DNA from: Pandoraea horticolens
GTDB taxonomy: Bacteria; Pseudomonadota; Gammaproteobacteria; Burkholderiales; Burkholderiaceae
DNA: 64,000 nucleotides
Assembly (NCBI RefSeq): GCF_902459555.1
Contig: NZ_CABPSM010000001.1
Coordinates: forward strand, 372,001-436,000
Direction of reading: 5' to 3'
Part shown: one piece after another, positions 35,118-44,361 of the stretch
Numbering within the stretch: position 1 is the stretch's first letter
Layout: every line of letters begins with the position of its first letter
The notes under the pieces: model-generated
Seen by the model: only the letters and a program-made list of their open reading frames with translations
Told to the model about the DNA's origin: nothing
Database searches by the model: none
Program-made: the position numbers and the translations under genes

Positions 35118-36386
35118 ATGACTCATTTTCCCATCGAGCGAACCAACGTCGTCCAGCTCTTCTGGCTGCGCTGCCTGGCCATCGTGGGCCAACTGGCGAC
35201 GATCGGGGTCGCGCAACTCTGGCTCGGCGTACGCCTGCCGCTTGAGCCGATGCTCACCATCGTCGCTCTCGAAGTGCTGTTCAACGTGCTCACGTGGATA
35301 CGGGCGCGACGCGGCATCGAGCGCGCCAGGCGCCACACCGATCTCGATCTGATGAGCCAGTTGCTCGTCGATCTGGCCGCGCTCACCGCGCTGCTGTTCT
35401 TCTCGGGTGGTGCGACCAATCCGTTCGTCTCGCTCTTCCTGCCGGGTCTGGCAATTGCCGCTGCCGTGCTGCCGTGGCGTAACGCCTCGCAACTGGCGCT
35501 GCTCTCGCTGGTCGCCTATGGCGCCCTGAACTTCCAGTACGTGCCGCTCGACCTGGCCGACCCAGGCAATCTGCTGCGCCTGCATCTGGCGGGGATGTGG
35601 GTCAACTTCGTGGTCAGCGTGCTCGTGATTGCGTGGTTCGTCTCGCGGATGTCCCGTGCGCTGCGCGCCCGCGACGCGCAACTCGCCCGTGCAGAACAAC
35701 GGCTGTTGCGCGACGAACGCATGGCCGCACTCGGCGCTCAGGCCGCGAGCGTGGCGCACGAACTCGGCACGCCGCTCTCAACGATGGCCGTGGTCATCGG
35801 CGAACTTCGCAGCGAGAGTCTGACCAACGCCGCGCTGAAGCCCTTCGAGTTGGATCTTCAGACACTTGAGCAGCAAATTGCGTTGTGCAAGAGCGCCATC
35901 GGTCACGTGCAGACGCGTGCCGCTGCGCCCGTGCGCCAGGCGGTGGCCGAGTGGCTGCCCGCTTTCACCACGCAGTGGCGCTTGCGTCATCCGCAGGTGC
36001 AGTTCCAGTTACGTGTACCGCCACAAATGACCGCGCGCATCGAAGACACGGTACAGGTCGGTCAGATTCTCACCATCCTGCTCGATAACGCGGCCTACTT
36101 CAGCCCGACGTCGGTCACGCTCGACGTGAGCGTCACGCCGGACGATGCCCGCTTTACCGTCTGCGACGAAGGCCCTGGCATGACCGCCGAGTTGCGTACC
36201 CGAGTGGGGACCTCCCCCGTCATGAGCACGCACGGCGGGCACGGCATGGGCCTGTATCTGGCCTTTGCCAGCGCACAGCGTCTCGGCGGCGACATCGTCC
36301 TCACCCCCAACACGCCGCAAGGCACGCGCGCCGAACTGCGCCTGCCGATGGCTACCCTCTTCTTCGGCTCGCGGAGTCAGACATGA
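35118..36386 (+). CDS. regS: RegB/PrrB-type redox sensor histidine kinase
   Basis: A 422-residue membrane histidine kinase. About six N-terminal hydrophobic segments include the SGGATNPFVSLFLPGL loop, which contains the GGxxNPF quinone-binding motif of RegB. The H-box is ASVAHELGTPLSTM, with later ATPase motifs LDNAAYFSP (N-box), DEGPGM (G1) and GHGMGLYLAFASAQRLGG (G2). It responds to the redox state of the quinone pool in known relatives. It is coupled to the response regulator by an ATGA overlap. The start at MTHFPIERTN is chosen by homology; a GTG nine codons upstream is possible. Confidence 0.92.
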   Translation: MTHFPIERTNVVQLFWLRCLAIVGQLATIGVAQLWLGVRLPLEPMLTIVALEVLFNVLTWIRARRGIERARRHTDLDLMSQLLVDLAALTALLFFSGGATNPFVSLFLPGLAIAAAVLPWRNASQLALLSLVAYGALNFQYVPLDLADPGNLLRLHLAGMWVNFVVSVLVIAWFVSRMSRALRARDAQLARAEQRLLRDERMAALGAQAASVAHELGTPLSTMAVVIGELRSESLTNAALKPFELDLQTLEQQIALCKSAIGHVQTRAAAPVRQAVAEWLPAFTTQWRLRHPQVQFQLRVPPQMTARIEDTVQVGQILTILLDNAAYFSPTSVTLDVSVTPDDARFTVCDEGPGMTAELRTRVGTSPVMSTHGGHGMGLYLAFASAQRLGGDIVLTPNTPQGTRAELRLPMATLFFGSRSQT

Positions 36387-36925
36387 ACGCCTCGCATTTC
36401 CTTCTTATCGACGACGATGTCGTCTTCGCTGAAACGCTGGCCCGCGCGTTGACCCGTCGCGGCTACGACGTGCAAATCGCGGCCGACAGCGCCGCAGCGC
36501 TGCTCGCGGCGCGCACGCGTCAGTTCGATCTGATCTCGGTCGACCTGCATCTGGGCCACGACTCGGGCCTGCCGCTCATCGCCCCGCTGCGCGCGTTGCA
36601 ACCGAAAGCCCGCATGCTGGTGCTCACGGGTTACGCGAGCATTGCGACAGCGGTGCAAGCCGTCAAGGACGGCGCCGACAACTATCTCGCCAAACCCGCC
36701 AATGCGGACACGATCCTTGCGTCGCTGCGCAGCGACGCAAGCGAGACCCAGGCCGACGAAGCCTTCGAGAACCCCTCGCCCCTGTCGGTCGCGCGTCTCG
36801 AGTGGGAGCATATTCAACGCGTGCTCTCCGAACACAACGGCAACATCTCGGCCACGGCACGCGCACTGAACATGCATCGCCGCACGTTGCAGCGCAAGCT
36901 GCTGAAGCGGCCGGTGAAGCAGTAA
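36383..36925 (+). CDS. regR: RegA/PrrA-type response regulator
   Basis: A 180-residue response regulator. The receiver domain has the acidic pair IDDD near residue 10, the phospho-acceptor Asp in LISVDLHLGHDSG, Thr in VLTGYAS and Lys in LAKPAN. A short linker leads to a Fis-type helix-turn-helix, NGNISATARALNMHRRTLQRKLLK, as in RegA/ActR. It is translationally coupled to regS and followed by a terminator. Targets in relatives are energy-metabolism operons. Confidence 0.93.
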   Translation: MNASHFLLIDDDVVFAETLARALTRRGYDVQIAADSAAALLAARTRQFDLISVDLHLGHDSGLPLIAPLRALQPKARMLVLTGYASIATAVQAVKDGADNYLAKPANADTILASLRSDASETQADEAFENPSPLSVARLEWEHIQRVLSEHNGNISATARALNMHRRTLQRKLLKRPVKQ

Positions 36926-36945
36926 CGCTCGCGCCGCCATCAGAC

Positions 36946-36975
36946 GAAAAAAAGGCCCCGCGAGGGGCCTTTTTC
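36946..36975. terminator. Bidirectional terminator between regR and hslU
   Basis: AGGCCCC/GGGGCCT stem with a GCGA loop, flanked by a run of A residues on the left and T residues on the right, so it can stop transcription of regR on the plus strand and of hslU on the minus strand. Confidence 0.9.
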
Positions 36976-36989
36976 ACATCACTTCGATC

Positions 36990-38348
36990 TCACAGCACGT
37001 AGCGCGACAGATCTTCGTTCTGCGCCACTTCTTCGAGGAAGCGATTGACGTACTCGGCGTTGATCGACACCACCTCGTTCGCCTGCTTGCCTGCGTTGTA
37101 CGAAATCTCCTCGAGCAGTTTCTCGATGACGGTGTACAGACGTCGCGCGCCGATGTTTTCCGTCTTCTCGTTGACCGAGAAGGCGATTTCCGCGAGACGC
37201 TTGATGCCGTCCGGCGCGAATTCGAGATGCACGTCTTCGGTCGCGAGCAACGCCTGATACTGCTTGACGAGGCTGGCATCCGTTTGCGTGAGAATCGCTT
37301 CGAAATCTCCGACCGAGAGCGATTCGAGTTCGACACGGATCGGGAAGCGGCCTTGCAGTTCCGGAATCAGATCGCTCGGCTTGGCCAGATGGAACGCACC
37401 GCTCGCAATGAACAGAATGTGATCCGTCTTGATCATGCCGAACTTCGTGCTCACGGTCGTGCCTTCCACGAGCGGCAACAGATCGCGCTGCACGCCCTGA
37501 CGCGACACGTCGCCGCCGCCCACTTCGCTGCGCGTGGCGATCTTGTCGATTTCGTCGAGGAACACGATGCCGTTCTGCTCGACGTTACGCAGGGCCAATT
37601 GCTTGACCTCTTCGTCGTTGAGCATCTTCGACGCTTCTTCGTCGGTCAGCACCTTGAGCGCGTCCTTGATCTTGAGCTTCTGGCGCTTCTTGCGCTGATT
37701 GCCCAGATTCGCAAACATGCCCTTGATCTGCTCGGTCATCTCTTCCATTCCGGGCGGGCCCATGATCTCCATGCCCTGTGCCGGAACTTCCACTTCCAGT
37801 TCGACTTCCTTGTCGTCGAGCTGGCCCTCGCGAAGACGCTTGCGGAAGGTCTGACGCGTGGTGTTGTCTTCCGCGCTCGGCTCGACCTCATGCGATGCCG
37901 AACCGAAACGGATATCGCGCGACGATTCACGCCCGGTCGGCAGCAGCAGATCGAGAATGCGGTCCTCGGCGCGATCTTCGGCCTTGGTGCGCACTTTCTT
38001 CATTTCGGCTTCCCGCGTCTGCTTGATCGCGATTTCCGCGAGGTCGCGCACGATGCTGTCGACGTCGCGGCCCACGTAGCCGACTTCGGTGAACTTGGTC
38101 GCCTCGACCTTGATGAACGGCGCGTCGGCCAACTTGGCCAGACGGCGTGCGATTTCGGTCTTGCCGACACCGGTCGGACCGATCATCAGAATGTTCTTCG
38201 GCGTAATTTCCTGACGCAGGGGCTCAGCCACCTGCTGACGGCGCCAACGGTTGCGCAAGGCCACCGCAACGGCCTTCTTGGCCTTCTGCTGGCCGATGAT
38301 GTGTTTGTCGAGTTCGGAAACGATCTCGGAGGGGGTCATATGGGTCAT
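36990..38348 (-). CDS. hslU: HslU ATPase subunit of the HslUV protease
   Basis: A 452-residue AAA+ unfoldase that feeds substrates to HslV. Walker A is [15 protein letters not shown], the pore motif region is [18 protein letters not shown], Walker B is [14 protein letters not shown] and sensor 2 lies in [18 protein letters not shown]. The middle I-domain carries the low-conservation Met/Gly-rich stretch. The C-terminal DLSRYVL inserts into HslV. Start at 38348 ([20 protein letters not shown]); MTPSEIV three codons later is an alternative. It follows hslV by 117 bp and shares its heat-shock-type promoter. Confidence 0.96.
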   Translation of the reverse strand: MTHMTPSEIVSELDKHIIGQQKAKKAVAVALRNRWRRQQVAEPLRQEITPKNILMIGPTGVGKTEIARRLAKLADAPFIKVEATKFTEVGYVGRDVDSIVRDLAEIAIKQTREAEMKKVRTKAEDRAEDRILDLLLPTGRESSRDIRFGSASHEVEPSAEDNTTRQTFRKRLREGQLDDKEVELEVEVPAQGMEIMGPPGMEEMTEQIKGMFANLGNQRKKRQKLKIKDALKVLTDEEASKMLNDEEVKQLALRNVEQNGIVFLDEIDKIATRSEVGGGDVSRQGVQRDLLPLVEGTTVSTKFGMIKTDHILFIASGAFHLAKPSDLIPELQGRFPIRVELESLSVGDFEAILTQTDASLVKQYQALLATEDVHLEFAPDGIKRLAEIAFSVNEKTENIGARRLYTVIEKLLEEISYNAGKQANEVVSINAEYVNRFLEEVAQNEDLSRYVL

Positions 38349-38465
38349 GACGTTCGCCAAATTTGGGGGTTCGCACAGAGGGTGACGCCCGGCCGGCTGG
38401 CTGTCGTTCAGCCGCCGGCCGGCAAGTCGCACCGCAGGAGTCCACCTGCTGCGGTGCGCGCGTCA

Positions 38466-39017
38466 TCACTTCGCTGCCTTCGGCGGCAGCGTTTCGATAA
38501 TGTGGTTGTCGTTCGTGTAGATGCACATCTCGCCAGCGATCGTCAGCGCTTTCTTGACGATCTCGCCCGGCGTCAGATCGGTGTTCTCGACCAGCGCGCG
38601 GGCCGCAGCCTGTGCATACGATCCGCCCGAACCGATGGCAGCAACGCCGCCCTCCGGATCGAGCACATCGCCGTTGCCGGTGATGACCAACGTGGTCTCG
38701 GCGTCGGCGACGATCATCATCGCTTCGAGCCGACGCAGCATGCGGTCGGTACGCCAGTCCTTGGCGAGTTCGACGGCCGAGCGCGTCAGATGCCCCTGAT
38801 GCTTCTGAAGCTTCGCCTCGAAGCGGTCGAGCAGCGAGAAGGCGTCCGCCGTTGCCCCAGCGAAGCCAACCATGACCTTACCGTCATAAATCGTGCGCAC
38901 CTTGCGTGCGGTGCCCTTCATCACGATGTTGCCGAGCGTGACCTGGCCGTCGCCGCCAAGCGCGACCTGATCGCCGCGCCGAACGGAGACGATGGTGGTG
39001 CCGTGATATTGCTCCAT
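38466..39017 (-). CDS. hslV: HslV peptidase subunit
   Basis: A 183-residue proteasome-like Ntn hydrolase. The propeptide is short (MEQYHG) and the mature enzyme starts with the catalytic Thr in [24 protein letters not shown]. The [14 protein letters not shown] region and [21 protein letters not shown] close the domain. AAAGGAAC precedes the ATG. Forms a dodecamer capped by HslU in the cytoplasm. Confidence 0.96.
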   Translation of the reverse strand: MEQYHGTTIVSVRRGDQVALGGDGQVTLGNIVMKGTARKVRTIYDGKVMVGFAGATADAFSLLDRFEAKLQKHQGHLTRSAVELAKDWRTDRMLRRLEAMMIVADAETTLVITGNGDVLDPEGGVAAIGSGGSYAQAAARALVENTDLTPGEIVKKALTIAGEMCIYTNDNHIIETLPPKAAK

Positions 39018-39124
39018 GCCTGTTCCTTTTCGGGGGGCGACACGCGCCCCGTAACGATTGGCCCGGACGCCTGACGCGTCCTCACGACTGTGACGACGCA
39101 CCCGACCGGGCGAGACGTGACTGT

Positions 39125-39152
39125 AGTTTAGGGCAATCGAAAGAATATCAAG
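39125..39152 (-). promoter_or_regulatory. Heat-shock (sigma-32-like) promoter of hslVU
   Basis: On the minus strand CTTGATA (39152-39146) and CCCTAAACT (39133-39125) are separated by 12 bp. This resembles the sigma-32 pattern CTTGAAA-N(11-15)-CCCCATNT. The predicted start near 39115 would leave a leader of about 100 nt. Confidence 0.5.
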
Positions 39153-39226
39153 AGGCGTCGACGGCGGCGGGCGCGCCGCACTTTTCAACAGCGGGTCGAT
39201 GTCGAAAAAAGTGGCATGGATCGGGA

Positions 39227-39295
39227 GATTCGCGCGGCATTGCACCGCGCGAATCGGATGCGACGAAGCAATTTCTCGGAAATTGCTTCGTTTTT
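39227..39295 (+). other. Two tandem hairpins ending in a plus-strand T-tract
   Basis: GATTCGCGCGG (39227-39237) pairs with CCGCGCGAATC (39245-39255). Then CGAAGCAATTTC (39264-39275) pairs with GAAATTGCTTCG (39279-39290) and is followed by TTTTT. Both neighbours (the TonB receptor and hslV) are on the minus strand, so the second hairpin is a terminator pointing the wrong way for them. It may end a plus-strand small RNA, or simply form the receptor mRNA 3' end. Confidence 0.5.
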
Positions 39296-39310
39296 GCGGA
39301 GCACTGCCGC

Positions 39311-41479
39311 TTAGAACGTGGTGCGCAACCCCACACGAACCGAGCGTCCGCCCTGCGGCGCAATGTCGCGCAACACCGAACTGGCCAGACGCACTTCCTG
39401 ATTGGTCAGGTTCTCGCCCTTCAGATACGCCAGCCACTGAGCGCCGCCGGCCTTGAACTGGTACGTGAGCGAGGCGCCGAGCGTAGTGTAGCCGCTCGTC
39501 GTCAGATCGTTCACGGGCACACGGCCCTGATTGCTCGCGTGCACCATTTCCAGACGCGCGCCCCAGTGCCCCAGTCCATAGGCCAGCGCCGCCGTCAGAC
39601 GCAACGGTGCGATGCGCGGCAGCGGTTCCCCCGTATCGCGGTTGCGTCCCAGGGTGTAATCGCCGCGCAACTCGAGATCGAGATTGCCGTAGCCCTGCCA
39701 GATCCGGGCATGGCCTTCGGCTTCCACACCGTAGAGGTCGGCCGGCACGCCCGCGTATTGATAGACCGGCAGGTCCCGGACGTCCCCGGCGATCGTCTGC
39801 CCCGTGTTGTTCAGCGCGATGAAATTGGTGAAGCGGCTGTAGAACAAACCGACACTGCCCTTGTTCGGACCGCTTTCATAACGCAGCGACAGATCGGTCG
39901 AAAATGCCTTTTCGAGCTTGGCCTGCGGGTTGCCGATTTCCCAGACGCCGGTCGCCAGATGCGGGCCGTTGGCATATAGCTCGTAGAACGTCGGCGCACG
40001 CTCGGTGTACGACGTGTTGAGCGCAACCGACCACGCGGGCGCCAGCGCGAAGACGGCCCCGGCCGACACGCTGCCGGGCGTGAAATTGCGCGACGGCAGG
40101 TTGTCGAGACGCTCGTTGCCGCCGGCAGCCGGCTTGACGCTCGAATGTTCGATACGCGCGCCGAACGAGAGCTTCACCGCCTGACTCACGGCCCACTCTT
40201 CGAGTGCGAAGAGGGCCACATTGCTCGTATCGCTCTTCGGCACGAACGCCTCTTCGCCGAGCGCCGAGAACGTGTTCTGCGAGAATTGCACCCCCACGGC
40301 ACCTTCGAGCGGCCCGATCTTCGCGTGGTGCGCTTCGATGCGCCCTTCGTAGCCGTGATTCTTGAACGTCGTGCCCGTCTCGCCGTTCTCGATTTCCTTG
40401 TGCTCGTAATCGGTGTAGCCGAAGTTGAACTTGAGGGCGGTGAACGGTCCGCTCAGATTGCGCACCTCGCTAGCCAACGCCAGACGCTGCTGTCGGAGCC
40501 GGATGCGCGTGTCGGCTTCGGCCACCGTGCCGTAGTCGGAGTCGTAACCGGAGTACGAAAGGCCCGTGTAGCCGTTGGCCCACGTCCACGACGCCCCCAC
40601 GGCCGCTCCGCTCACCTGCCCGTTGCTGTTCGGCAACGTGCCCGACGATTGCGGCGTGCCTTCGTCGTCGCGTGCACGTTGTTGTGCCGAATGCGCGAAG
40701 CCAGGGATGCGCAGGTCTGCACTCTTTCGTGCGAAGCCGTCGACATGGAACGCGAACTGGCCATTGCCGAATTCAAGCTGTGCCGCGCCCGCACGTTCGC
40801 GGTTGGCGCCACCGTAACTGAAGTCCGTCGCCCCGGAAATGCCGGTGATGGATTCGCGCGGAATACGGTTGTCGATGGTGTTGATTACGCCGCCGACCGC
40901 ATTGCCGCCATACAGCAAGGCCGCCGGGCCGCGCACGATTTCCACGCGCTCGATCGTCAATGGGTCTTGCGCCACGGCGTGGTCGTATGACAGCGACGAG
41001 GCATCGAGCGCGGCGGTGCCGTTCTGGAGCACACGAATACGGTCGCCGTCGAGACCGCGAATGATCGGACGGCTGACGTTCGGGCCGTAGGACGTGGCCG
41101 AGACGCCCGGCAGGCCGTCAAGCGTTTCGCCAAGCGTGCCGGCTCGACGCAGCGCGAGCGCTTTCCCGTCGAGTTCGGTCACAGGTGCGGCGAGGTCGGC
41201 AGCGGCGCGTCCGAGGGGGTTGCCCGTGACGAATGTCGTCGGCAATGCCGCTTCGGGTGCCGCTGGGGCGGCAGTCGCAGAGGGTCGTTCGGCGGGTGCG
41301 CCGGCAGCTTGTGCAGACAAGCTCGTGATGGCGAGCGCACCGAATGTCAATGCGGCAGCCAACGGCAGCGGCGTCAGGTTGGGCCGCGCGCGACGCGCAC
41401 AAGGCGCGGCGGGAAGCGATGCGTGAGCGAGCGAAGACGCCGCGCGCTTGCGCGCGACGTTCGAAGAAATGTGTGCCAT
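39311..41479 (-). CDS. TonB-dependent outer-membrane receptor, ZnuD-like
   Basis: A 722-residue TonB-dependent receptor. A long basic N-terminal region precedes the signal core [20 protein letters not shown]. The plug domain includes [40 protein letters not shown] and [29 protein letters not shown], in the ZnuD-type wording. The barrel ends [10 protein letters not shown] with terminal Phe. The receptor follows a His-rich exported protein gene that has a Zur-type palindrome in front, so zinc or a zinc complex is the probable ligand. No siderophore genes are nearby. Confidence 0.85.
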   Translation of the reverse strand: MAHISSNVARKRAASSLAHASLPAAPCARRARPNLTPLPLAAALTFGALAITSLSAQAAGAPAERPSATAAPAAPEAALPTTFVTGNPLGRAAADLAAPVTELDGKALALRRAGTLGETLDGLPGVSATSYGPNVSRPIIRGLDGDRIRVLQNGTAALDASSLSYDHAVAQDPLTIERVEIVRGPAALLYGGNAVGGVINTIDNRIPRESITGISGATDFSYGGANRERAGAAQLEFGNGQFAFHVDGFARKSADLRIPGFAHSAQQRARDDEGTPQSSGTLPNSNGQVSGAAVGASWTWANGYTGLSYSGYDSDYGTVAEADTRIRLRQQRLALASEVRNLSGPFTALKFNFGYTDYEHKEIENGETGTTFKNHGYEGRIEAHHAKIGPLEGAVGVQFSQNTFSALGEEAFVPKSDTSNVALFALEEWAVSQAVKLSFGARIEHSSVKPAAGGNERLDNLPSRNFTPGSVSAGAVFALAPAWSVALNTSYTERAPTFYELYANGPHLATGVWEIGNPQAKLEKAFSTDLSLRYESGPNKGSVGLFYSRFTNFIALNNTGQTIAGDVRDLPVYQYAGVPADLYGVEAEGHARIWQGYGNLDLELRGDYTLGRNRDTGEPLPRIAPLRLTAALAYGLGHWGARLEMVHASNQGRVPVNDLTTSGYTTLGASLTYQFKAGGAQWLAYLKGENLTNQEVRLASSVLRDIAPQGGRSVRVGLRTTF

Positions 41480-41708
41480 GTCGTTATGAGTTCTGTTGGA
41501 TCTGTCCGGGGGGAGCCCCGCCCGAGGGCGCAAGACTCCCGGGTATCCCGTGCATCGGCGCGAGCGAACCCGCCGCGTCGGCGCCTGTCGGCGAACGAAC
41601 GCGCAGCAACACGCCGCCGTCGCAGGCCTGAAGGGCTGCGAAGCTCAATGCTGGCGTTGGCAGGGATTCGCGCAGGAAGCGCGGAAAAACGCGAGAAAAC
41701 GCGTGGGG

Positions 41709-42152
41709 TCAGACGGCGACCGGCGGGGCGCGAGAGTCGAACGGCAGTTCAAGCGCGCTGGCGTGAGTGCGGCCGGTGGCGCGCAGCGGGGTGTTCGCCG
41801 TGGGGTTGGCACCGCGCCATTGCAGGACGGCCACCGCCATGCCGGCCGCCAGCGTCGCCCCCTCGAAGAGATGGCAATGATGGTGATGGCCGCCGACACC
41901 GAATGGCGTCGTCGACGACACGTCATCATCGTCGCCAAACGTGAGGTCCGAGTCATGCGAATCGACTGGCGCCGACGCACTCTGGACGCTGCCGGACAAC
42001 TCGCGCGCATGCAGGATTTCGTGTTGCAAACCCCACATCTGCACGCAGATCAGCGCGACGATGAGCCAGACGATCCAGCCGCTTCGCCCATGGCCGGCCA
42101 GCGTGCGCAAACGCGCACGCCATTGGCGGAAGACGGGTTCGATGGGCGGCAT
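41709..42152 (-). CDS. Small exported His-rich protein of the zinc block
   Basis: A 147-residue protein not assigned to a known family. One hydrophobic segment, GWIVWLIVALICVQMWGLQH, acts as signal or anchor. An acidic stretch (DSHDSDLTFGDDDDVSS) and a histidine cluster (GGHHHHCHLF) follow, then a short hydrophobic segment. The combination suggests a periplasmic or membrane-tethered metal-binding protein. The ATG at 42152 is preferred, 10 bp downstream of a perfect palindrome shared with the zur promoter. It lies 230 bp upstream of the TonB receptor on the same strand and is probably co-regulated with it. Confidence 0.7.
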   Translation of the reverse strand: MPPIEPVFRQWRARLRTLAGHGRSGWIVWLIVALICVQMWGLQHEILHARELSGSVQSASAPVDSHDSDLTFGDDDDVSSTTPFGVGGHHHHCHLFEGATLAAGMAVAVLQWRGANPTANTPLRATGRTHASALELPFDSRAPPVAV

Positions 42153-42162
42153 GGAAACGCTT

Positions 42163-42183
42163 AATTGCAACTGAGTTGCAATT
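42163..42183. promoter_or_regulatory. Candidate Zur box upstream of the His-rich protein
   Basis: Perfect inverted repeat with arms AATTGCAACT and AGTTGCAATT around one base. It ends 10 bp before the His-rich gene start, where a bound repressor would block transcription. Its core recurs in front of zur at 44886. Confidence 0.7.
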
Positions 42184-42287
42184 CTGCCATAAAGCCGCCC
42201 ATGCCGCGAGCGCTACCTTGCGTTGCGCGCAGGCGACAGTGCGGGGCTGGCGTCGCGCGGTCGACCGGCCGGCATCGAAAAGGCAAC

Positions 42288-42317
42288 AAAAAAGGCATGT
42301 CGTAAAGACATGCCTTT
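42288..42317 (-). terminator. Terminator after dksA
   Basis: On the minus strand GGCATGTC (42314-42307) pairs with GACATGCC (42301-42294) around a 5-base loop and is followed by six T residues. It lies about 70 bp beyond the dksA stop and closes the zur-cobW-dksA unit. Confidence 0.85.
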
Positions 42318-42387
42318 GGCAAACCGAGGGGCCCGATTGACTAACGTGCCGCCACCGCGCGGCATCGGGCCGGATTGCGTGATGCGA

Positions 42388-43062
42388 TCAGTCGCCGAAC
42401 AGCTTTTGACGCAGTTCGCGACGTTCCTGCGCTTCGAGCGACAGGGTGGCCGTCGGGCGTGCGAGCAGACGCGGAATGCCGATCGGCTCACCGGTTTCCT
42501 CGCACCAGCCATAGTCGCCGGAATCGATCCGGGCGAGCGATTGCTGCACTTTCTTCAGCAGCTTGCGTTCACGATCACGGGTACGCAGTTCAAGTGCGTG
42601 CTCTTCTTCGATCGTGGCGCGGTCAGCCGGGTCCGGGACGAGAATGGTTTCCCGAAGGTTCTCGGTCGTTTGACCGGCATTGCGCAGAATGTCAGCTTGC
42701 AGAGTTTCCAGACGATCCTTGAAGAAGGCGAGTTGATCTTCATTCATGTAGTCCTTCTCGCCCATCTTCAGAATTTCGGCCTCGGTCAAAAGTCTTTTCT
42801 TGCTCATGGGTTTTTGTGGCGTCTCTTTCGGATAGTCCGGCGACGCCCCTGCAGCAGATGGGACGTCTTGCTTACCGGCGATGCCGCGGGCGGCTTCTTG
42901 GGTTACGTTCCTGCCGGACGATTGGGGCGCGGCCTTTTTGGCGGCGACCTTCTCGCCCGTCTTCGATTTGCCTGCTGGAGCACGCTTGGCACCCGCATCC
43001 GGCGCCGGGTCAGACCCGCGCGTGGGGCGTGCGGTGGCAGTCTTGCGAGAGGCGGTGGCCAT
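42388..43062 (-). CDS. dksA: DksA-type RNA polymerase-binding regulator with N-terminal extension
   Basis: A secondary-channel regulator acting with ppGpp. The C-terminal 140 residues match DksA: MSKKRLLTEAEILKMGEKDYMNEDQLAFFKDRL, then the coiled-coil tip DPADRATIEEEHALELRTRDRERKLLKKVQQSL with the functional Asp and Ala positions. The globular end is YGWCEETGEPIGIPRLLARPTATLSLEAQERREL. Only one of the four zinc-finger cysteines remains, so this DksA should not need zinc. A start at 43062 adds about 80 Ala/Lys/Thr-rich residues; an internal start at MSKKRLL would give the usual size. It lies 134 bp after the CobW-type gene. Confidence 0.88.
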   Translation of the reverse strand: MATASRKTATARPTRGSDPAPDAGAKRAPAGKSKTGEKVAAKKAAPQSSGRNVTQEAARGIAGKQDVPSAAGASPDYPKETPQKPMSKKRLLTEAEILKMGEKDYMNEDQLAFFKDRLETLQADILRNAGQTTENLRETILVPDPADRATIEEEHALELRTRDRERKLLKKVQQSLARIDSGDYGWCEETGEPIGIPRLLARPTATLSLEAQERRELRQKLFGD

Positions 43063-43196
43063 GGCGGTGCTCCCCTGCCTACCCCCCGGAATGCCGCGTC
43101 GATTCGCTGGCGGCAGCCCAGTGGGCAGGTATTGTAACCGAATCAACGGGAAGCTCCGGTTAAGGGGTTTCCCGTTGATCGATTCGGCAGTCCCGC

Positions 43197-44270
43197 TCAG
43201 ACCAGACAGCGCTCCAGCCCTTGCAGGATGATGTCTTTCGGCAGCTCGGCACCAATGAACACCATCTTGGTGTTCGGCGTCTCTCCGGGTTGCCATTTCG
43301 TGCCCACGTCACTACCCATCATTTGGTGCACGCCCTGGAACACGACCCGGCGGTCGATGCCGCGCATATTTAATACGCCTTTATAACGCAATAAGCGTTC
43401 GCCGTACACCTGTAGGATGCTCCCGAGGAAATCCTCCAGCTTGGCCGGATCAAATGCCTTTTCGGTGCGGAAGACGAACGACTTGATGGCGTCGTCGTGA
43501 TGGGCATGGTGGTGCCCGTGGTCATGACCCTCGTGAGCGCATTGGCCATGATCGTGATCGCAGTGCGCGTGGTCATGGTCATGGTCATGGTCATGGTCAT
43601 GGTCATGCGAATGCTCGGCGGCGGCCAGGAAGTCCGGATCGATATCCAGTTTGTCGTTCAGGTTGAAGCCGTGGATATCGAAAATCTGCTTGAGGTCGGC
43701 CCGGCCGAAGTCGACCACCTGCTGCGGCGCGCGCGGGTTCATGTGCGCGAGACGATGCTTCAGATCGTGCAGCACCTCGGGCGTGACCAGATCGGCCTTG
43801 GTGATGAACAGGCGGTCGGCGAAACCGACCTGACGCTGCACCACTTCGTGTTGATCGAGCTGCTGCGGGCCATGCTTGGCGTCGACCAGCGTAATGATGG
43901 CGTCGAGCCGATAGGTGTCGGCCACTTCGTCGTCGATGAAGAAGGTCTGCGCCACCGGGCCGGGGTTGGCCAGGCCGGTCGTCTCGATCACCACGCGATC
44001 GAACTGGATCTTGCCCGCATCGCGCTGGCTGTTCAGATCGGACAGCGCCTGCACCAGATCGCCGCGAATCGTACAGCAGATGCAGCCATTGCTCATCTGC
44101 ACGATCTGCTCGGCATTCTCCTGCACGAGGATGTCGTTATCGATGTTTTCTTCACCGAATTCGTTTTCGATGACGGCAATCTTCATGCCGTGCGCTTCGG
44201 TCAGGATGCGCTTGAGCAGCGTGGTTTTCCCGCTGCCGAGAAAACCGGTCAGGATGGTGACGGGGGTCAT
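43197..44270 (-). CDS. COG0523/CobW-family GTPase (zinc metallochaperone type)
   Basis: A 357-residue G3E GTPase. Walker A is GFLGSGKTTLLKR, the family's metal-binding motif is GCICCTIRGDL, and the guanine-specific region is LFITKADLV. A long His/Asp-rich loop (HDHD repeats, HCDHDHGQCAHEGHDHGHHHAHHDD) at about residues 218-260 can bind several metal ions. The C-terminal CobW_C domain ends DIILQGLERCLV. It follows zur by 91 bp and precedes dksA, the setting of zinc-starvation metallochaperones such as ZigA. A cobalamin role is unlikely, as no cob genes are present. Confidence 0.9.
   Translation of the reverse strand: MTPVTILTGFLGSGKTTLLKRILTEAHGMKIAVIENEFGEENIDNDILVQENAEQIVQMSNGCICCTIRGDLVQALSDLNSQRDAGKIQFDRVVIETTGLANPGPVAQTFFIDDEVADTYRLDAIITLVDAKHGPQQLDQHEVVQRQVGFADRLFITKADLVTPEVLHDLKHRLAHMNPRAPQQVVDFGRADLKQIFDIHGFNLNDKLDIDPDFLAAAEHSHDHDHDHDHDHDHAHCDHDHGQCAHEGHDHGHHHAHHDDAIKSFVFRTEKAFDPAKLEDFLGSILQVYGERLLRYKGVLNMRGIDRRVVFQGVHQMMGSDVGTKWQPGETPNTKMVFIGAELPKDIILQGLERCLV
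43571..43606. repeat. Hexanucleotide tandem repeat in the CobW-family gene
   Basis: Six perfect copies of GGTCAT, encoding His-Asp dipeptides on the minus strand. Being a multiple of three, changes in copy number would lengthen or shorten the metal-binding loop without a frameshift. Confidence 0.95.
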
Positions 44271-44361
44271 GAATGCAATGTCCTGTTGTGAAGCGGCTTG
44301 CCCGTTGCCGCCTGAAAGTCACTCACTCTACCCGAGGTGACGAAAAGCGGCTTGGGACGCG

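Noticed and set aside
34407-35759. 450-codon minus-strand frame across the copper chaperone and regS
   Set aside because: The chaperone starts at 34898 with a signal peptide and AAAGGAG; the extension is antisense to the sensor kinase.
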